Of a DNA stretch of 64,000 bases, positions 1 through 11,270 are shown one piece after another. The stretch lies in NCBI GenBank assembly GCA_022414725.1, contig CM039462.1, positions 51,334,827 to 51,398,826 on the forward strand, written 5' to 3'. Made by a program: the position numbers and the translations under genes. The stretch comes from Microglena sp. YARC. Lineage: Eukaryota > Chlorophyta > Chlorophyceae > Chlamydomonadales > Chlamydomonadaceae. Below the pieces are notes generated by a model. It saw only the letters and a program-made list of their open reading frames with translations, was not told the DNA's origin and ran no database searches. The stretch's first letter is position 1. Each line of letters begins with the position of its first letter.

Positions 1-160
1 GCGGGTGAGGGGGTAGAGTTGGACATGTGTGTGAGGGGAGAGGAGGGTATGTGGGTTGTGTGCGGGTGGGAGGGGAGGGTGCATGTGAGTGTGTGTGGGA
101 GGGGGTATGTATGTGGGTGGGTGGGGGAGGGCTGGGTGAACCAATTTGTTTACATTACAT
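1..160. repeat. GT/G-rich simple sequence
   Basis: Irregular runs of TGTGTG and GGGAGGG on the plus strand. The composition resembles the G-rich spacers between repeat units at 13.0-14.4 kb. No coding signal is visible. Confidence 0.6.
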
Positions 161-359
161 TATGTTACATGACATACTTTATTTCAAGTATGCAACTAGT
201 ACGCAGCTTTGTATCTCCTGACTGATTGCATTTTTGAAGAAACTTAGAATGACAAGGTTTCTTCCGGTGACAAATTGAGATCAAATTGGTAGGGCTTTGT
301 CTTATTCTTTTATTCCATTTCCCAAGCATTCTTTTACAGGGCAGCAAGGCATGGGGCGG

Positions 360-562
360 TGCACCCTGGCTGTGTTTCGCAACTTTCTTCACGGAGCTAT
401 GCGAACTGGTGGGCTGCCCCCGGGTGGGGCCGCCAGGTTTGGGCAATATCAAACAGGTCAAAATTCGTGTAAATAAGCAATAACAGAATATAACCTGGGG
501 GGGGGGCATCAGAATTTTGTATGAAACAATGAGGTGGCGAAGTTGCGGAAATTATTTGTTGA
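360..562 (-). repeat. Dispersed repeat, arm 1 (inverted partner at 17.35-17.54 kb)
   Basis: The reverse complement of this stretch matches 17352-17540 along most of its length, including a C-run and the shared core TATTGCCCAAACCTGGCGG. By eye the identity is about 80 percent, with the C-run varying in length. It looks like an interspersed repeat (SINE- or MITE-like). The termini are not resolved. Confidence 0.55.
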
Positions 563-3449
563 AAAGCCTTCCAGTACCTGCGCAGCCCAAATGTGATGCG
601 TATGAAATACAATATGCGTATAGTACATACTATTGGCAAGTGCAGTGAATTCCTACACCCTCAAACCTAACCAAAAACTTTCAACCAAGTTGTAAGGACT
701 GATAGAGGCACCTAGCAGCGTTTTTCCAGCTATATATGGCCGAGTGCTTCACCAAGGGAAGGGGGGGGGAGGGGGGGTCTGTAGTCAAAGTGGCTATGTG
801 CCGAGTCTGGGTCAATCCGCGTTCAGAGGTTTCTATAGCCAAGTCTGAGTTTGCATTGCCAGTCTGAAGGGCTGGCAGGAGTTTCTATAGCCAAGTTACA
901 AGGTGGTCTTGGTATCGGTATCCCTCTTATTGCCAGTACCATTTTTTCTTCATATGGATGCCAAGAAGGAGCCAGATAGTGGCTCCTAGATAGAGGTCTA
1001 ACTTCTGACGACAACCGAAGTTAATTTGACAGCACTTAACTGTGGGCTTCGCTTCCTTGTCGGCGTTTGCAATAGCAAGGAAGTAAGCAACCATACGCAT
1101 GCCGGTCCTTTTCTCTCCTGTGAGTGAATATAACGCACAAGCCAGTCGCGGGCATTGTTTGGATTTCTATTTCCCCCGTTCTTCCATCATGAACTTCCTA
1201 CTTTTCCGCCTTTCTTTCTGAATCCTCAGTGGGCGCTATTTTGTGCAGGATGTCTAGGTTTAATTGCTCGGTCTATTGGCCTTGGGCTTGCTGGTTGCAG
1301 AGTACTATTTGTTGCATTTGCTGCATGTAGCAGATTCTAGGCAGCTCCAGATATGGCTAGCAGCCGCCATAGTGCCATGCGTTTTGCATGCAGACTCAAC
1401 GTGGGCGGAATAAATGCTACCACACATCCACACCACACTCTAGATTGGATTGGATTGTCACATTTGTTTTCAGCCAACTCTGGGCTGCTCAGTTTCTCCT
1501 TTTGAGTCACATTTGAATCTGGTTTGCATGGAAAAGAAACACAGTTTAAAAGGATTTCGCCAAATCTGGAACTTGAGCCAATTTATGGAGCGCCCATATC
1601 GGAAAATCCGCATTCTAAAGTGGCGAAAAAACATTTCAGGCTTTTGGAGTTTCGGGGGGGGGGGGGGGCGCCAAACCTATTTTCTGCCGTACGGTATCAG
1701 GTGCATATGGTAGTATCGGGCTGTGCGTGACTGGGCTCTGGATACTTCATATAGGTAATGTGAATGTACTATGTAGTGGAGGTAGGATTGGGGGTTATAA
1801 TTGTATATATGACTCTCAATGCTATTTCCAAGTTGGGGAAGCAGCTTGTCTGATACGTACGTATGGACGTATGGTTACTAGTTGGAACTCCTACAGTGTT
1901 GCTTAGGTGTAACTTGTGTGTTAATAACTCCTTTCAGCTTACACAAATCCTCATTTTTACTGACCAAGACGGCGAGTAAAAAAATGGCTAGCTGAAGCTA
2001 TGTAACCAAGTTCAATTCTTCATATTGTGAGTCTCACGCATTCCCCACCACCCTTGCAATGCTGTGCTGTAATCATAACTTTTTTTGTTTGTCGACTGTG
2101 TACTACTCACCAACCCCAGTACTTGTTGATTGTGTTTAATTCACTGTCTAGACACGTAGACTGAAAACACGAAATGATATGTAATAGGTTGGGGACACAC
2201 GAGTAAGGACAGATTCTGAACGATTGCGGATGTGACGTGAACTCACAACGATCGCAATTCCCTGCAATTCCCCGCCTGCTATCGAAAACGAATTCGGCGC
2301 AGTGCTGCTCCAGAACGGCGCATGTAAAAGCATGTGTCAAAAAGTTGCGAACTCCGAGAGATACCTTGTGCTACTGCATAAAATCTTACATCTTACATAT
2401 AGATTTCCAGGATCTTGATTACTAGAATCAATATCAAATACATGTTACCGTATTAAGCCCTTGTAATAGAATCAAGATTAAATATACATTAAAAGGAACT
2501 TGATTACGGCACATATAAATGAATATAAACTTGATTGATAGAATCATAATCAAAAAGAGATGACTAGGAACTTCTGTTTTGATCATAGTCGTACATACAC
2601 AATGACACGTGTATTTGATTACCGTATAACTCAATTGTTACACGTATCCTCAAAGCTGCGTCAGAAATGCAAAATCAATGCATATGATTGTCATGTGCAC
2701 AAGCGTGACTTATTACTTTTGTTTCTTTTGGGGGCCTATGCTTGACAGCTTCTAGGCACCTCCCTTTCCCTGTTATGAGTCAATACATAACAGATTCACA
2801 TCCCTCAATTAATCACTCGGGTGGCGACAAGGGAGCCTTTTAATATGATCCCTTACATTTAGGCAATAATTTATCCTAGCTCAATGACGGTGGTTCTCAC
2901 CTGTTATTGCCAGACCCATGCAGCGACATCTCTATACCGCTGATCGAAATGGCCCTTTTTATGCGAATTATCCAGGGAAATTCCACCTTAGTGCATAATG
3001 CATCACGACTTTCTCTTCTTATTACCGTTCTTATGAGACATCTTCGACCTTGTGAGTTTTACGTCCTATGAGACGTGTGCCACACCTGGCGTACAGCCCT
3101 GTATCCATGCCACATATTTTTGTGGGACAAAGACTGACTAACAAATGTTGGTTCTTGCGCGGGGTGCAACATACCAAGAGAGCCTAGCTGAAATAAAACC
3201 AATCTAGAATTAACGCTGGAGGTTTTGACAATTACGCAAGCAACATTCCAGATTGCCCTTTGAGCCCTTTTAAATCAAGAGAATTTGGACAACATGCACA
3301 GTTATTACAGTGCTGAGCGCCTGAGCGTAAAATAATACAAGTACACAATATACTGTGTGCTTGCCCTTAACATATCTCAGCCTGAGCAATAGCTTCTATT
3401 TTTGCATCAGGCTCAGCTTTGGTAGCAGCCTATACTTGTACAATTCAGC
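563..3449. other. No recognisable gene
   Basis: Only short ORFs with no family resemblance are present. There are G-runs near 762-778 and 1653-1668, and the rest is AT-rich, low-information sequence. I see no RNA gene, splice pattern or repeat array that I can support. Confidence 0.5.
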
Positions 3450-3672
3450 TTTTCGCGCACTATCTACCCTATCATGCACCATCTAGCCTGTCACGCACAA
3501 CCTAGCTTATCACACAAACCAGCCTGTCACGCACAACATAGCATGTCACGCACAACATAGCTTATCACACACAAATATAGCCTGTCTCACACAAACCAGC
3601 TTGTCACGCACAACCCCGCTTGCGCGCACAACCCCGCTTGCAACGCACAAACCAGCCTGTCACACACAGCGC
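3450..3672. repeat. Degenerate tandem repeat, unit about 20 bp
   Basis: Roughly ten imperfect copies of a unit of the type TAGCCTGTCACGCACAAC, with variants such as CTTATCACAC. It lies just downstream of the 3' end of the minus-strand TIG locus and has no coding potential. Confidence 0.6.
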
Positions 3673-3784
3673 TGCCAGCTTGACAGCTAGCTTCTGGACT
3701 TATCCCTTTCTGGATCAACTCATATCACGTACAAATCATTCAAGCTTCTCATGAATCCTTTGAAAGATGACCTCTTAATGCAAT

Positions 3785-4093
3785 TCATTCCAATCGCACA
3801 AGAGGAGGAGGAAAGGTAAATATCGTTACTGCCGGGATCTCCTGATCCACAGTCAATCCAGTAACTGCGTAGTCTTTGGCAAACTGTGATGTCGTGGCGT
3901 AGGCATCAGTGGCACTGGCTTTAAAATTGTCTGCTGCAGCCATGGCCGCTTCGAGATTCAGTGACGGGGGCAAGTTCATTGTTGAGGGCACAGTGATTTT
4001 TGCGGGGGTAATTTCCAACAAATTACGACGTCTAGTGGCGGTGCCACAGACAAATATGATGACACCAACGATGACGTCGCCGTCTTGCATCAT
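3785..4093 (-). CDS. Putative C-terminal exon of TIG locus
   Basis: Open frame of about 100 codons ending in TGA. It contains a short hydrophobic run (VIVGVIIFVCG) followed by TRRRN, which could be a membrane anchor with a basic stop-transfer signal. The rest is Ala/Thr-rich. No TIG motif is present. It is placed at the end of the gene because it lies downstream of the last TIG exon on the same strand. How it joins the exon at 4327-4589 is not clear: candidate GTAAAA donor and TTCCAG acceptor sites lie near 4133-4220. Confidence 0.3.
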   Translation of the reverse strand: MMQDGDVIVGVIIFVCGTATRRRNLLEITPAKITVPSTMNLPPSLNLEAAMAAADNFKASATDAYATTSQFAKDYAVTGLTVDQEIPAVTIFTFPPPLVRLE

Positions 4094-4326
4094 GGCAGTG
4101 GGGTTGTTTTGTGTTCCAGACCTCAGCAGTGGTTAACTGGAAGGATGAGGTAAATGCAGGCTTGTCTGCTTCAGCAGAGTTGCAGTCAGCATTTGACATC
4201 GTGAATGCGGCGCTCTGTTTTACCTGCACAAATGTTTGGCCGGCCAGTTTGGCCGTTGTTCCTGGAAGAGCAAGGACAGGGAAGTCAGCTGGGCAGGGGG
4301 AGGGTGCACATGATATGTGACAATTG

Positions 4327-4589
4327 ATATGTGACAACAATATTTTCTGCAACACTGTAGCCTGTATCCAAATTAGTCACTACAACACGGTAGCTTCCAG
4401 CTGGCTTGGCAGGGGCGATGCAGGTGATGGAGGCGGCACTAAGAAAGGTGACGGAGGTTCAGGTAGTGCCTCCAATGCTGGCAGTGGTGCCCGTGGCAAA
4501 CAAGGTGCCCGTAATGGTAAGGGTGTCACCGCAGAAAAGGCTCTTGGTTTGGACAACCGGGCTGACAGATGTTACAGTAGGAGGGGTTC
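4327..4589 (-). CDS. TIG-domain exon 1 (most 3')
   Basis: The exon follows acceptor CTTGCAG at 4590-4592 and encodes one TIG domain. Visible are GDTLTITGTLF, then TASIGGTTC, then SITCIAPAKPAGSY and VVVTNLDTGYS, ending in VVTYQ. This domain is open throughout. The usual CAG-GTGAGT donor after TYQ is absent; the frame reads on into SHIICTL, so the 3' boundary is uncertain. Confidence 0.6.
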
Positions 4590-4762
4590 CTGCAAGTGCA
4601 GCAATGCTTTATGATGCTATAGGAGTTGGGATGGGTTGACAGGAGAATCCGCCAAAATTACATCCCGTTCTATTTTGTTAGTTAGGATAGGTGCACAGTG
4701 GCATGAATGTTTCCAGATGTTTGAGCAAATATGCTGATGATCCCTAACATACACCTCATTCG

Positions 4763-4786
4763 ATGTGGAGGGGGAGGGGGGAGGGG

Positions 4787-4819
<33 letters not shown>
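4763..4819. repeat. G-rich tract with about 30-nt poly-G
   Basis: GGAGGGGGAGG-type repeats pass into an uninterrupted poly-G run, inside an intron of the TIG locus. It is a potential G-quadruplex and a likely site of sequencing length error. Confidence 0.8.
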
Positions 4820-4820
<1 letters not shown>

Positions 4821-4889
4821 CAACAAGTTTAACAAATGTCAGAATGTGGTGGCCAAGTTCTATTCAATTATGGGGTTATACTTACTTAC

Positions 4890-6005
4890 CAGAATTATAT
4901 TTGACTACAACAGTTGTTGCGGCACTGAAGCCTGAGTCAGGATTGGTAACTACGACAGGATAACTTCCTCCTAACTTGGCTGGGACGATGCAGGTGATGG
5001 AGGTGATGGAGGTGATGCAGGTGATGGAGGTGATGCAGGTGATGGAGGTGATGCAGGTGATGGAGGTGATGCAGGTGATGGAGGTGATGGAGGTGATGCA
5101 GGTGATGGAGGTGATGCAGGTGATGCAGGTGATGGAGGTGATGCAGGTGATGCAGGTGATGGAGGTGATGCAGGTGATGGAGGTGATGGAGGTGATGCAG
5201 GTGATGGAGGTGATGGAGGTGATGCAGGTGATGGAGGTGATGGAGGTGATGCAGGTGATGGAGGTGATGGAGGTGATGGAGGTGATGCAGGTGATGGAGG
5301 TGATGCAGGTGATGGAGGTGATGGAGGTGATGCAGGTGATGGAGGTGATGGAGGTGATGGAGGTGATGGAGGTGATGCAGGTGATGGAGGTGATGCAGGT
5401 GATGGAGGTGATGGAGGTGATGGAGGTGATGGAGGTGATGCAGGTGATGGAGGTGATGCAGGTGATGCAGGTGATGCAGGTGATGGAGGTGATGCAGGTG
5501 ATGGAGGTGATGGAGGTGATGGAGGTGATGGAGGTGATGGAGGTGATGGAGGTGATGCAGGTGATGGAGGTGATGGAGGTGATGCAGGTGATGGAGGTAA
5601 TGCAGGTGATGGAGGTGATGCAGGTGATGGAGGTGATGCAGGTGATGGAGGTGATGCAGGTGATGGAGGTGATGGAGGTGATGCAGGTGATGGAGGTGAT
5701 GCAGGTGATGGAGGTGATGGAGGTGATGCAGGTGATGCAGGTGATGGAGGTGATGGAGGTGATGCAGGTGATGGAGGTGATGGAGGTGATGGAGGTGATG
5801 CAGGTGATGGAGGTGATGCAGGTGATGGAGGTGATGCAGGTGATGGAGGTGGCTTGCACCAAGGTGACATCAGAACAGGCAGTGCCTCCAATGCTGACAG
5901 TGGCACCCGTGACAAAGAAGGTACCTTTAATGGTAAGGGTGTCACCGCCAAGAAGGAATTGGGGTTGGATGATGGGGGTGACGGCTGTTACAGTAGGAGG
6001 AGTTC
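4890..6005 (-). CDS. TIG-domain exon 2 with internal minisatellite
   Basis: The exon runs from a CTTGCAG acceptor (6006-6008) to a GTAAGT donor (intron starts at 4889). The N-terminal half is a normal TIG start (LLGGDTLTIKGTFFVTGA, then SIGGTACSDVTLV). The C-terminal half is also normal (CIVPAKLGGSYPVVVTN, then VVKYNS). Between them the short TIG motif TSITCI has expanded to about 95 tripeptide units SIT or CIT. The array is in frame from 5852 to 4986, so the exon stays open through 1.1 kb. A protein with about 290 extra residues rich in Ser, Ile, Thr and Cys would result. Because the unit is 9 bp, the other frames are open too and produce spurious ORFs. Confidence 0.65.
4986..5852. repeat. 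9-bp minisatellite, two-state unit (GGTGATGGA / GGTGATGCA)
   Basis: About 96 tandem 9-bp units differ almost only at one base, GA versus CA, so the array reads as a binary string. One unit has GGTAATGCA. On the minus strand the units encode SIT (TCC ATC ACC) or CIT (TGC ATC ACC). The array starts and ends inside the conserved TSITCI codons of a TIG domain, so it arose from coding sequence by slippage or unequal exchange. Confidence 0.95.
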
Positions 6006-6427
6006 CTGCAAGTGTGGCAAACCATTACCTGGGTTTATATTTAGGTTATTAAAAAGTAAAAGCAACATCTTACAAAGACAGAAGTGGTGGCAGGGGTGAG
6101 GCAGTATGGTAAGACGATAGACTTTCATGGGAAGTGACAGACTGGCAGGGTGTATGTGGGGTGGCATGGGGGGTAGTGGAGCTTGGTATTTCCGCTATCA
6201 GGAAAGAACCAAGACCAACACTCACTTCGCCTTGCCCTCTAGCCATCCTATCAATTGGTGGCGGGGTTCACCCTACACAATCTTTGGTTTCTTTCAAGCA
6301 GTCAGTATCCATAAAAGCCCTCAGAGAAAGTGTGGCAGGGAGGCAGGGTGTCAGGTTGAGAGGGGGGAAATTGATGGGGTCAGACAATAACAGGGCGAGT
6401 GCTCCCTTGCAAGGGACAGAGACTCGC

Positions 6428-6697
6428 CTGATTGATATGTAACCACAACAGTGGTTGCCAAACTGAAGCCTTTATCAGGATTGGTCACTACCACAGCATA
6501 GGTTCCTCCTGGCTTGGCAGGGGCAATGCAGGTGATGGAGGTGGCGCCAACAAAGGTGACGATAGAACAGGCATCGCCTCCAATACCAACAGTGGCACCA
6601 GTGACAAACAAGGTACCCATAATGGTCAGGATGTCGCCGCCGAGAAGCTTCTTGGTTTGGACGACAGGGATGACAAATGTTACAGTAGGACGAGTTC
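6428..6697 (-). CDS. TIG-domain exon 3
   Basis: The acceptor is TTGCAG at 6698-6700. The domain reads LLGGDILTIMGTLFVTGA, then VGIGGDACSIVTFV, then SITCIAPAKPGGTYAVVV, ending in VVVTYQS. It is the cleanest TIG unit in the locus and shows what the minisatellite exon looked like before expansion. The donor is CAG-GCGAGT, a GC-AG type site where its paralogues have CAG-GTGAGT. Confidence 0.7.
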
Positions 6698-6957
6698 CTG
6701 CAATTGTGGAAAAGTATCTCCTGTATTTAGATTTAGGTGTGGGGCAGGGGTGGGGCTTACAATAAACATGTTAGTCTATCAAGTCCGAGGGGGTGGGAAG
6801 GTGACAGGATGGAATGGAGGATGCCCCTGACAGGGTGACAATCTGGGAGGATGCAAACCTATGGGTAGTAGTTGATTTATATTACTCAGGTGGTTCACTT
6901 CTAATAATAATGACCTTTTTCATTTTCTTTGAGACATCCAAGCATATTGCACTTGCC

Positions 6958-7035
6958 TGTGATGACGATGTTGAGGGTGGCAGTGGCCACAGAGCTGCTA
7001 GCACCATTGACTGTGGACTTGATAAGAAAACCCTC
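6958..7035 (-). CDS. Cadherin/Ig-like tail exon
   Basis: A short exon encoding FLIKSTVNGASSSVATATLN followed by IVITG. This is the last two strands of a cadherin- or He_PIG-like module, whose usual ending is an alternating T-V-x-I-x-V-x-G pattern. It ends at a GC-type donor, CAG-GCAAGT. The acceptor is not certain. Two similar tails occur at about 11.07 and 11.54 kb with the same donor. Confidence 0.4.
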
Positions 7036-7062
7036 TACTAAGTCATTGCAGCCTTGACTCAC

Positions 7063-7245
7063 CAACACAAGTCCCTTGGCTGGGGGCCCAGTTTGCTCCT
7101 GCGCTGGCGCACGAGGCCAAGGTTTCAACAAGAGCAGGCGCAGTGCTGGCTGTATAGCCGGTGGCGCAAGTCAACGCCGTGCAAGTGGTAGTATCAGCTG
7201 AATTACCGTCGCAGCGGTAGCCTGTCGCAACTTGGCAAACGTTGG
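7063..7245 (-). CDS. Cysteine-rich extracellular module exon
   Basis: 61 codons between acceptor TTTCAG (7246-7248) and donor G-GTGAGT. Six cysteines (spacing in CQVATGYRC, TTTCTALTC, LASCAS and GTC) and a Gly/Ala/Thr-rich composition indicate a small disulfide-bonded domain. I do not assign a named family. Confidence 0.5.
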
Positions 7246-8073
7246 CTGAAAGCAGGCAAGGAATAAATGTACAACCAGTCAGTTGTCTCAAAAACTGTAG
7301 ACATTTTCAGTGGTGGCGGGATGTGTGCAGGCTACACTCATGTAGCAGGAAGGGGCAGAGCAGAAGATAATGTTGGAGACAAGAGTTGGTCCTGCGCAGC
7401 TGCAAATAATGCATGGTCCGTGTAGAAGACCAGAGTGTGGAGACCTAGGTGACATCAAGTAGATGCAGGATACCTAACATCAAGTTCATGTATTGGCAGC
7501 TTAGTATCAACAGCTGAAATCAGTGAAGTGAAGGTTAACATGCGTTTTTTTGTTGGAAGGGTCACATGGGTGGAAGAAGAAAAAAGAGGCATTGCAAGAT
7601 AATCAGATTAAGAGCTAACCAATGCACAAGAAACTGGGCAAATAGCAAACAGGAATCATGCGACCAGGTGTGGAGCGTACATATCACAAGCGCTGCCAAT
7701 CAATTCATAAGGGGTGTGGCTGGGGGGGTGGCAGGGGGGTAAAGTGAGCGGATGGAGAAAAGGGCGTAATGGAGCGATGCATCACATCATGTAGGAAAGA
7801 TGCGCTACTTCCCACGTTGCACTAACCCTTATAATAATGTGGTGGTTGTGTGTGTGTGGGAAGGGTCAACTGTATGCACTATCTTTGAGATCGAGGTTGT
7901 TGTCTATTATGAAGCAAGGCGGAACCGGAAAGATGTGTGAAGTGTGGCAGGGAGTGTAATGTGGGGGATGACTCCCATAATCGGAACAAACAGGGTATGC
8001 AAATGCACTGTAGTTATGGTGGCAGAGACTTCGTATTAACAAAGCGATGGGGGGTGTTTCGACATAAACTTAC

Positions 8074-8331
8074 TATAAGCAACCTTCACACTTGTTGAAA
8101 CACATAAATTCACATCAGTCACTGTGACAGCATAGCTTCCTGCCGCCTTCCGCGGGGCAACACAGGTGATGGGTGTGGAACTGTCAACATTGACGCCAGT
8201 GCAGGGGGTGCATCCGATGCTGACTGTGTCCACACCGGCAAACTCGGTACCCGAAATGGTAAGGGTGAAATCGCCAAGATTGCTGGGTAGGATGATAGGG
8301 CTGACAGCAGTGACAGTAAGAACTGCAGATC
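8074..8331 (-). CDS. TIG-domain exon 4
   Basis: Acceptor ATGCAG (8332-8334) and donor A-GTAAGT (intron from 8073). It encodes GDFTLTISGTEFAGVDTVSI, CTPC, then PITCVAPRKAAGSYAVTV and VKVAYS. It is a more divergent TIG copy with an extra CTPC pair and is open throughout. Confidence 0.65.
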
Positions 8332-8642
8332 CTGCATATTTCCAAAACATCAGCCAGGTTCAGAATTATGTGTAAACAATCAACAAGTTTATCAATCATG
8401 GATCTCTGTCAGGGGCACATTCTTCTTATTAGTCAGGCTTACAAGATTTCAGGGGTGAACCAGGGTGACGCACTGGATTGGGCTGACAATATGGATGTGG
8501 GGGTAGCAGAATGATCTGGAGTGATATGATAGCAAACAGTATACAATAAATCAAAGCCATATCCTACACCACAGCACAGAAGGCCAAATGACAGGAGACG
8601 GTATAGGGGAAGGTACACACTAGCAAGGGAGTCAACTCACCC

Positions 8643-8915
8643 CCCTATGCTGCATATGTGACCGCCGCAGTCTCTACACTGAAGCCTGTATCAGGATTAG
8701 TCACTACTATGTTGTAGGTTCCACCTTCCACGGCAGGGGCCACGCATGTGATGGACGTGTCACTAACAAAGGTGACGGAAGAGCACACTCCATCACCAAC
8801 TTTCACAGACAACCCCTCGACAGCACTGACAAAGGCAGACCCAGTGATGGTAAGGGTACTGCCGCCGGCAAGGAATTGTGTTGCAGAAGGACTTCTGATA
8901 CCACAAGAGGAGTTG
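8643..8915 (-). CDS. TIG-domain exon 5
   Basis: Acceptor CTTGCAG (8916-8918). It encodes LAGGSTLTITGSAF, VKVGDGVCSSVTFV, SITCVAPAVEGGTYNIVV and AAVTYAA. The frame ends with an in-frame TAG just before a GGGGG-GTGAGT donor candidate. The donor has therefore shifted or been damaged relative to the CAG-GTGAGT of exons 6 and 7. Confidence 0.6.
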
Positions 8916-9152
8916 CTGCAAGTATGGCAAAGCGTCACAAGGGTTCAGATCGGGGTGTGGAGCCTACAACAAATATTTTCAAGTCAGACAGAAAGGATGG
9001 CATGGTCCAATCATGGTGATCATTCGAAACCTCTTTACCGGGGAAGATGGCTTCTTAGTAGGGTGCAAATTGTCTTCAACAGGTAGGAGTAGGGCAAGTT
9101 GTGTTATGAAGGAGAGGGACTATCAGGATGGCACCACAATGAAATGACTCAC

Positions 9153-9446
9153 CTGACTGATATGTGATCACATGTGTAGTTTCGCTGTAGCCTGAATCGA
9201 CATTGGTCACTACGACAATATAACTTCCAGCATCCTTTGGAGGAGCGAGACATTTCAGATTGAGAGCAGCGGATGGAGTATCACTGAAGCACGGATTGGC
9301 ATCACCTGTTGCACGGCAGGCTGTGCCTCCAACAGTAACAGTGGATCCATCAGCAAAAACAGTTCCTGTAATGGTAATCTCATCGCCACCAGCTAGGTAG
9401 TTACCTTAGACAACCGGTACAAGACTGGCTACTACGGGAGGGGCAC
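9153..9446 (-). pseudogene. TIG-domain exon 6 with premature TAA
   Basis: Good splice signals (CGCAG acceptor, CAG-GTGAGT donor) enclose a TIG domain: LAGGDEITITGTVFADGST, VTVGGTACRATGD, LKCLAPPKDAGSYIVVVTN, VITYQS. Codon 9406-9408 is TAA where the paralogue at 9.9 kb has CAA (Gln, in VVQVNY). Either the exon is inactivated or the base is wrong. Confidence 0.6.
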
Positions 9447-9672
9447 CTGCGATTACATACATGCACCAAGGTTCAGTGTCAGGAGTTCAGTGTATAAACA
9501 CACGTAAGCCAATCAGGTCAAAACGGCAGACGGGGAGCAAGAGATGTACATGCAAGGTGGTGAGTTCACACCGCAAGAAAGTACAGAAGGTACATGTCAG
9601 GTAGTACTCAGTAAAGCTCATAAAAAGTCGAAGTACAAAAAAAGAAATTGCTCCTTATGTGTCATGACTCAC

Positions 9673-9969
9673 CTGATTGATATGTGATCTCATGTGTAGT
9701 TACACTGTAGCCCGAGTCCACATTGGTCACTACGACCTTGTAACTTCCAGCTTTCTTTGGAGGAGCGAGACATTTCAGAGTGAGAGCACCAGGTGGAGTA
9801 CCACTGAAGACCGGGTCCTATTGGATTACCTGTGCTTGACAGGGCTGTGCCTCCAACGGTAACAGTGGATCCATCAGCAAAACTGTTCCTGTAATGGTAA
9901 TTTCATCACCACCAGCTAGGTAGTTAACTTGGACAACCGGTACAACACTGGCTACTAAGGGAAGATGAC
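9673..9969 (-). pseudogene. TIG-domain exon 7, near-duplicate of exon 6 with indels
   Basis: Very similar to exon 6 over its whole length, including both splice sites, so the two arose by local duplication. It keeps the Gln codon that exon 6 lost. However, a 2-nt difference in the A-run of the ...GTTTTTGCTGATGG... segment, and further indels around an in-frame TAG (VIQ-stop-DPVF), shift its frame. Only the 3' half (LTLKCLAPPKKAGSYKVVV) is readable. Confidence 0.55.
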
Positions 9970-10086
9970 CTGCGATTGCATACATGCCCCAAGGTCTCGG
10001 AGTTCAGTGTATAAAAACAGGAAGAGGAGCGGAACATGCAAGATCGAGAGCAGCTGGACCTGTGTCATCAGAAACAGCAGCAGCAG

Positions 10087-10232
10087 ATAAACAATCCACA
10101 TCTAAGCAGGCAGTGCCTCCAACAGTAAACAGTTATGGAGGCAAAACAAATTGTTCCCGTCATGGTAATAAGATCACCACCAGCAAGAAAATGTGCTTGA
10201 ACCAGAGGCATTACTCCTTGTAATATAGGAGC
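10087..10232 (-). pseudogene. Degenerate TIG-domain exon remnant
   Basis: Readable TIG start only: APILQGVMPLVQAHFLAGGD followed by LITMTGTI. It then goes out of frame (TVYCWRHCLLRC in place of TVGGTAC). The acceptor-like TGCAG-GTGATGC is kept at the 5' side. Confidence 0.45.
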
Positions 10233-10734
10233 ATCACCTGCACGACATTTGCTCAGACGGAAAGATGTTGAAGATTTTACAATCAAGTCAACAAGGACAT
10301 GCACGGTTGTGAGGAAAACCTGGCAGGATGTCGCCCAAAACAAACATACGAGTAATATTTACACGTATATTACATGTATATATACTTTGGGTCAAACTAC
10401 CCTTCAACTCTATTTCAGGTCAGAAAATATAGTTGTAATCATATCCTGAGGATAAGCTCTCTTTAGATTAAGTACAACGGCTTTTTGAAGCCCCCCCCCC
10501 CATGTGTAATTATGTATTATATATACATATATAGGGTTCAGGTGTACAGTTTATACATGTCAAAGGAAACCACATCCCCCTTCCCTTATAATAATTCTTC
10601 TTTGTTAGTCTTTTTGCAACACTGACACCCTCCTTAGATTCCTCATATCTGCTAACATCCTGTTGTGTGAGTTCATCAGGTAAACAAAACTGGGAAGAGT
10701 GCCAAGGGTAGTGCTTTTAAGCGATGGGCAACTC

Positions 10735-10855
10735 ACCAACTGTTTGATACGCGACAGATACATCCGCGTCTCTGCTTAAGCCAACAGCAGGAACGGTCAC
10801 TACAACAAGTTCTGCTCTTGCTGCCATAGCAGGGGCAATGCAGGTGATTTTTTTT
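10735..10855 (-). pseudogene. TIG C-terminal half remnant
   Basis: Encodes ITCIAPAMAARAELVVVTV and VSVAYQT, the closing half of a TIG domain, with a GTGAGT donor after AYQT. The first half is missing; the sequence upstream is an unrelated T-run. Confidence 0.45.
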
Positions 10856-11067
10856 ACTGTTCGGAGTTATATCTATCTTCTCTCTTGTAAATAAGTATTA
10901 GGTCTGCAAGTCTCATCTACAGAACACAAAACTACCTACCTAGTATATAGGGTATCGTTATCAGGAGCAGCGACTGGTGAAGATGCCCACAACAGTTCGG
11001 TGTTAAAGAAGACAATAATGACGTGGCATACATAAATTTGATAATTTCCAAAGCATATCTGTACTTG

Positions 11068-11270
11068 CCTGCAATGGCGATGCTAACAGTGGCTTGTGGC
11101 GTATTAGAGGAGGCATCCTAGGCTGTCACAGTGTAATCCCTAGCAACTGGACACCACTGTAGGGCGTGCCCTGAGATGACGCCAGTCGTTGCAGAAATCT
11201 AGAGACCGCTGGCAGGGTTGGGGTGATGATGAACTGGTAGGTAGGGTGCCACCAACAGTTGTTGGAGTGT
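11068..11270 (-). pseudogene. Cadherin/He_PIG-like module remnant 1
   Basis: Pieces in different frames read ISATTGVISGHA and DYTVTA-stop-DASS, then ATVSIAIAG. This is the usual order of an Ig-like He_PIG or cadherin module (a 'TG-ISG' turn, then 'YTV-A-D', then 'ATV-I-I-G'). An in-frame TAG and shifts break it. It ends at a GC-type donor, CAG-GCAAGT. Confidence 0.4.

Noticed and set aside
4971..6052. Three long ORFs (one plus-strand of VMEVMQ type, one minus-strand of PPSPAS type, one SIT/CIT type) over the minisatellite
   Set aside because: A 9-bp repeat keeps all frames open. Only the SIT/CIT frame joins TIG-domain sequence on both sides; the other two are by-products.
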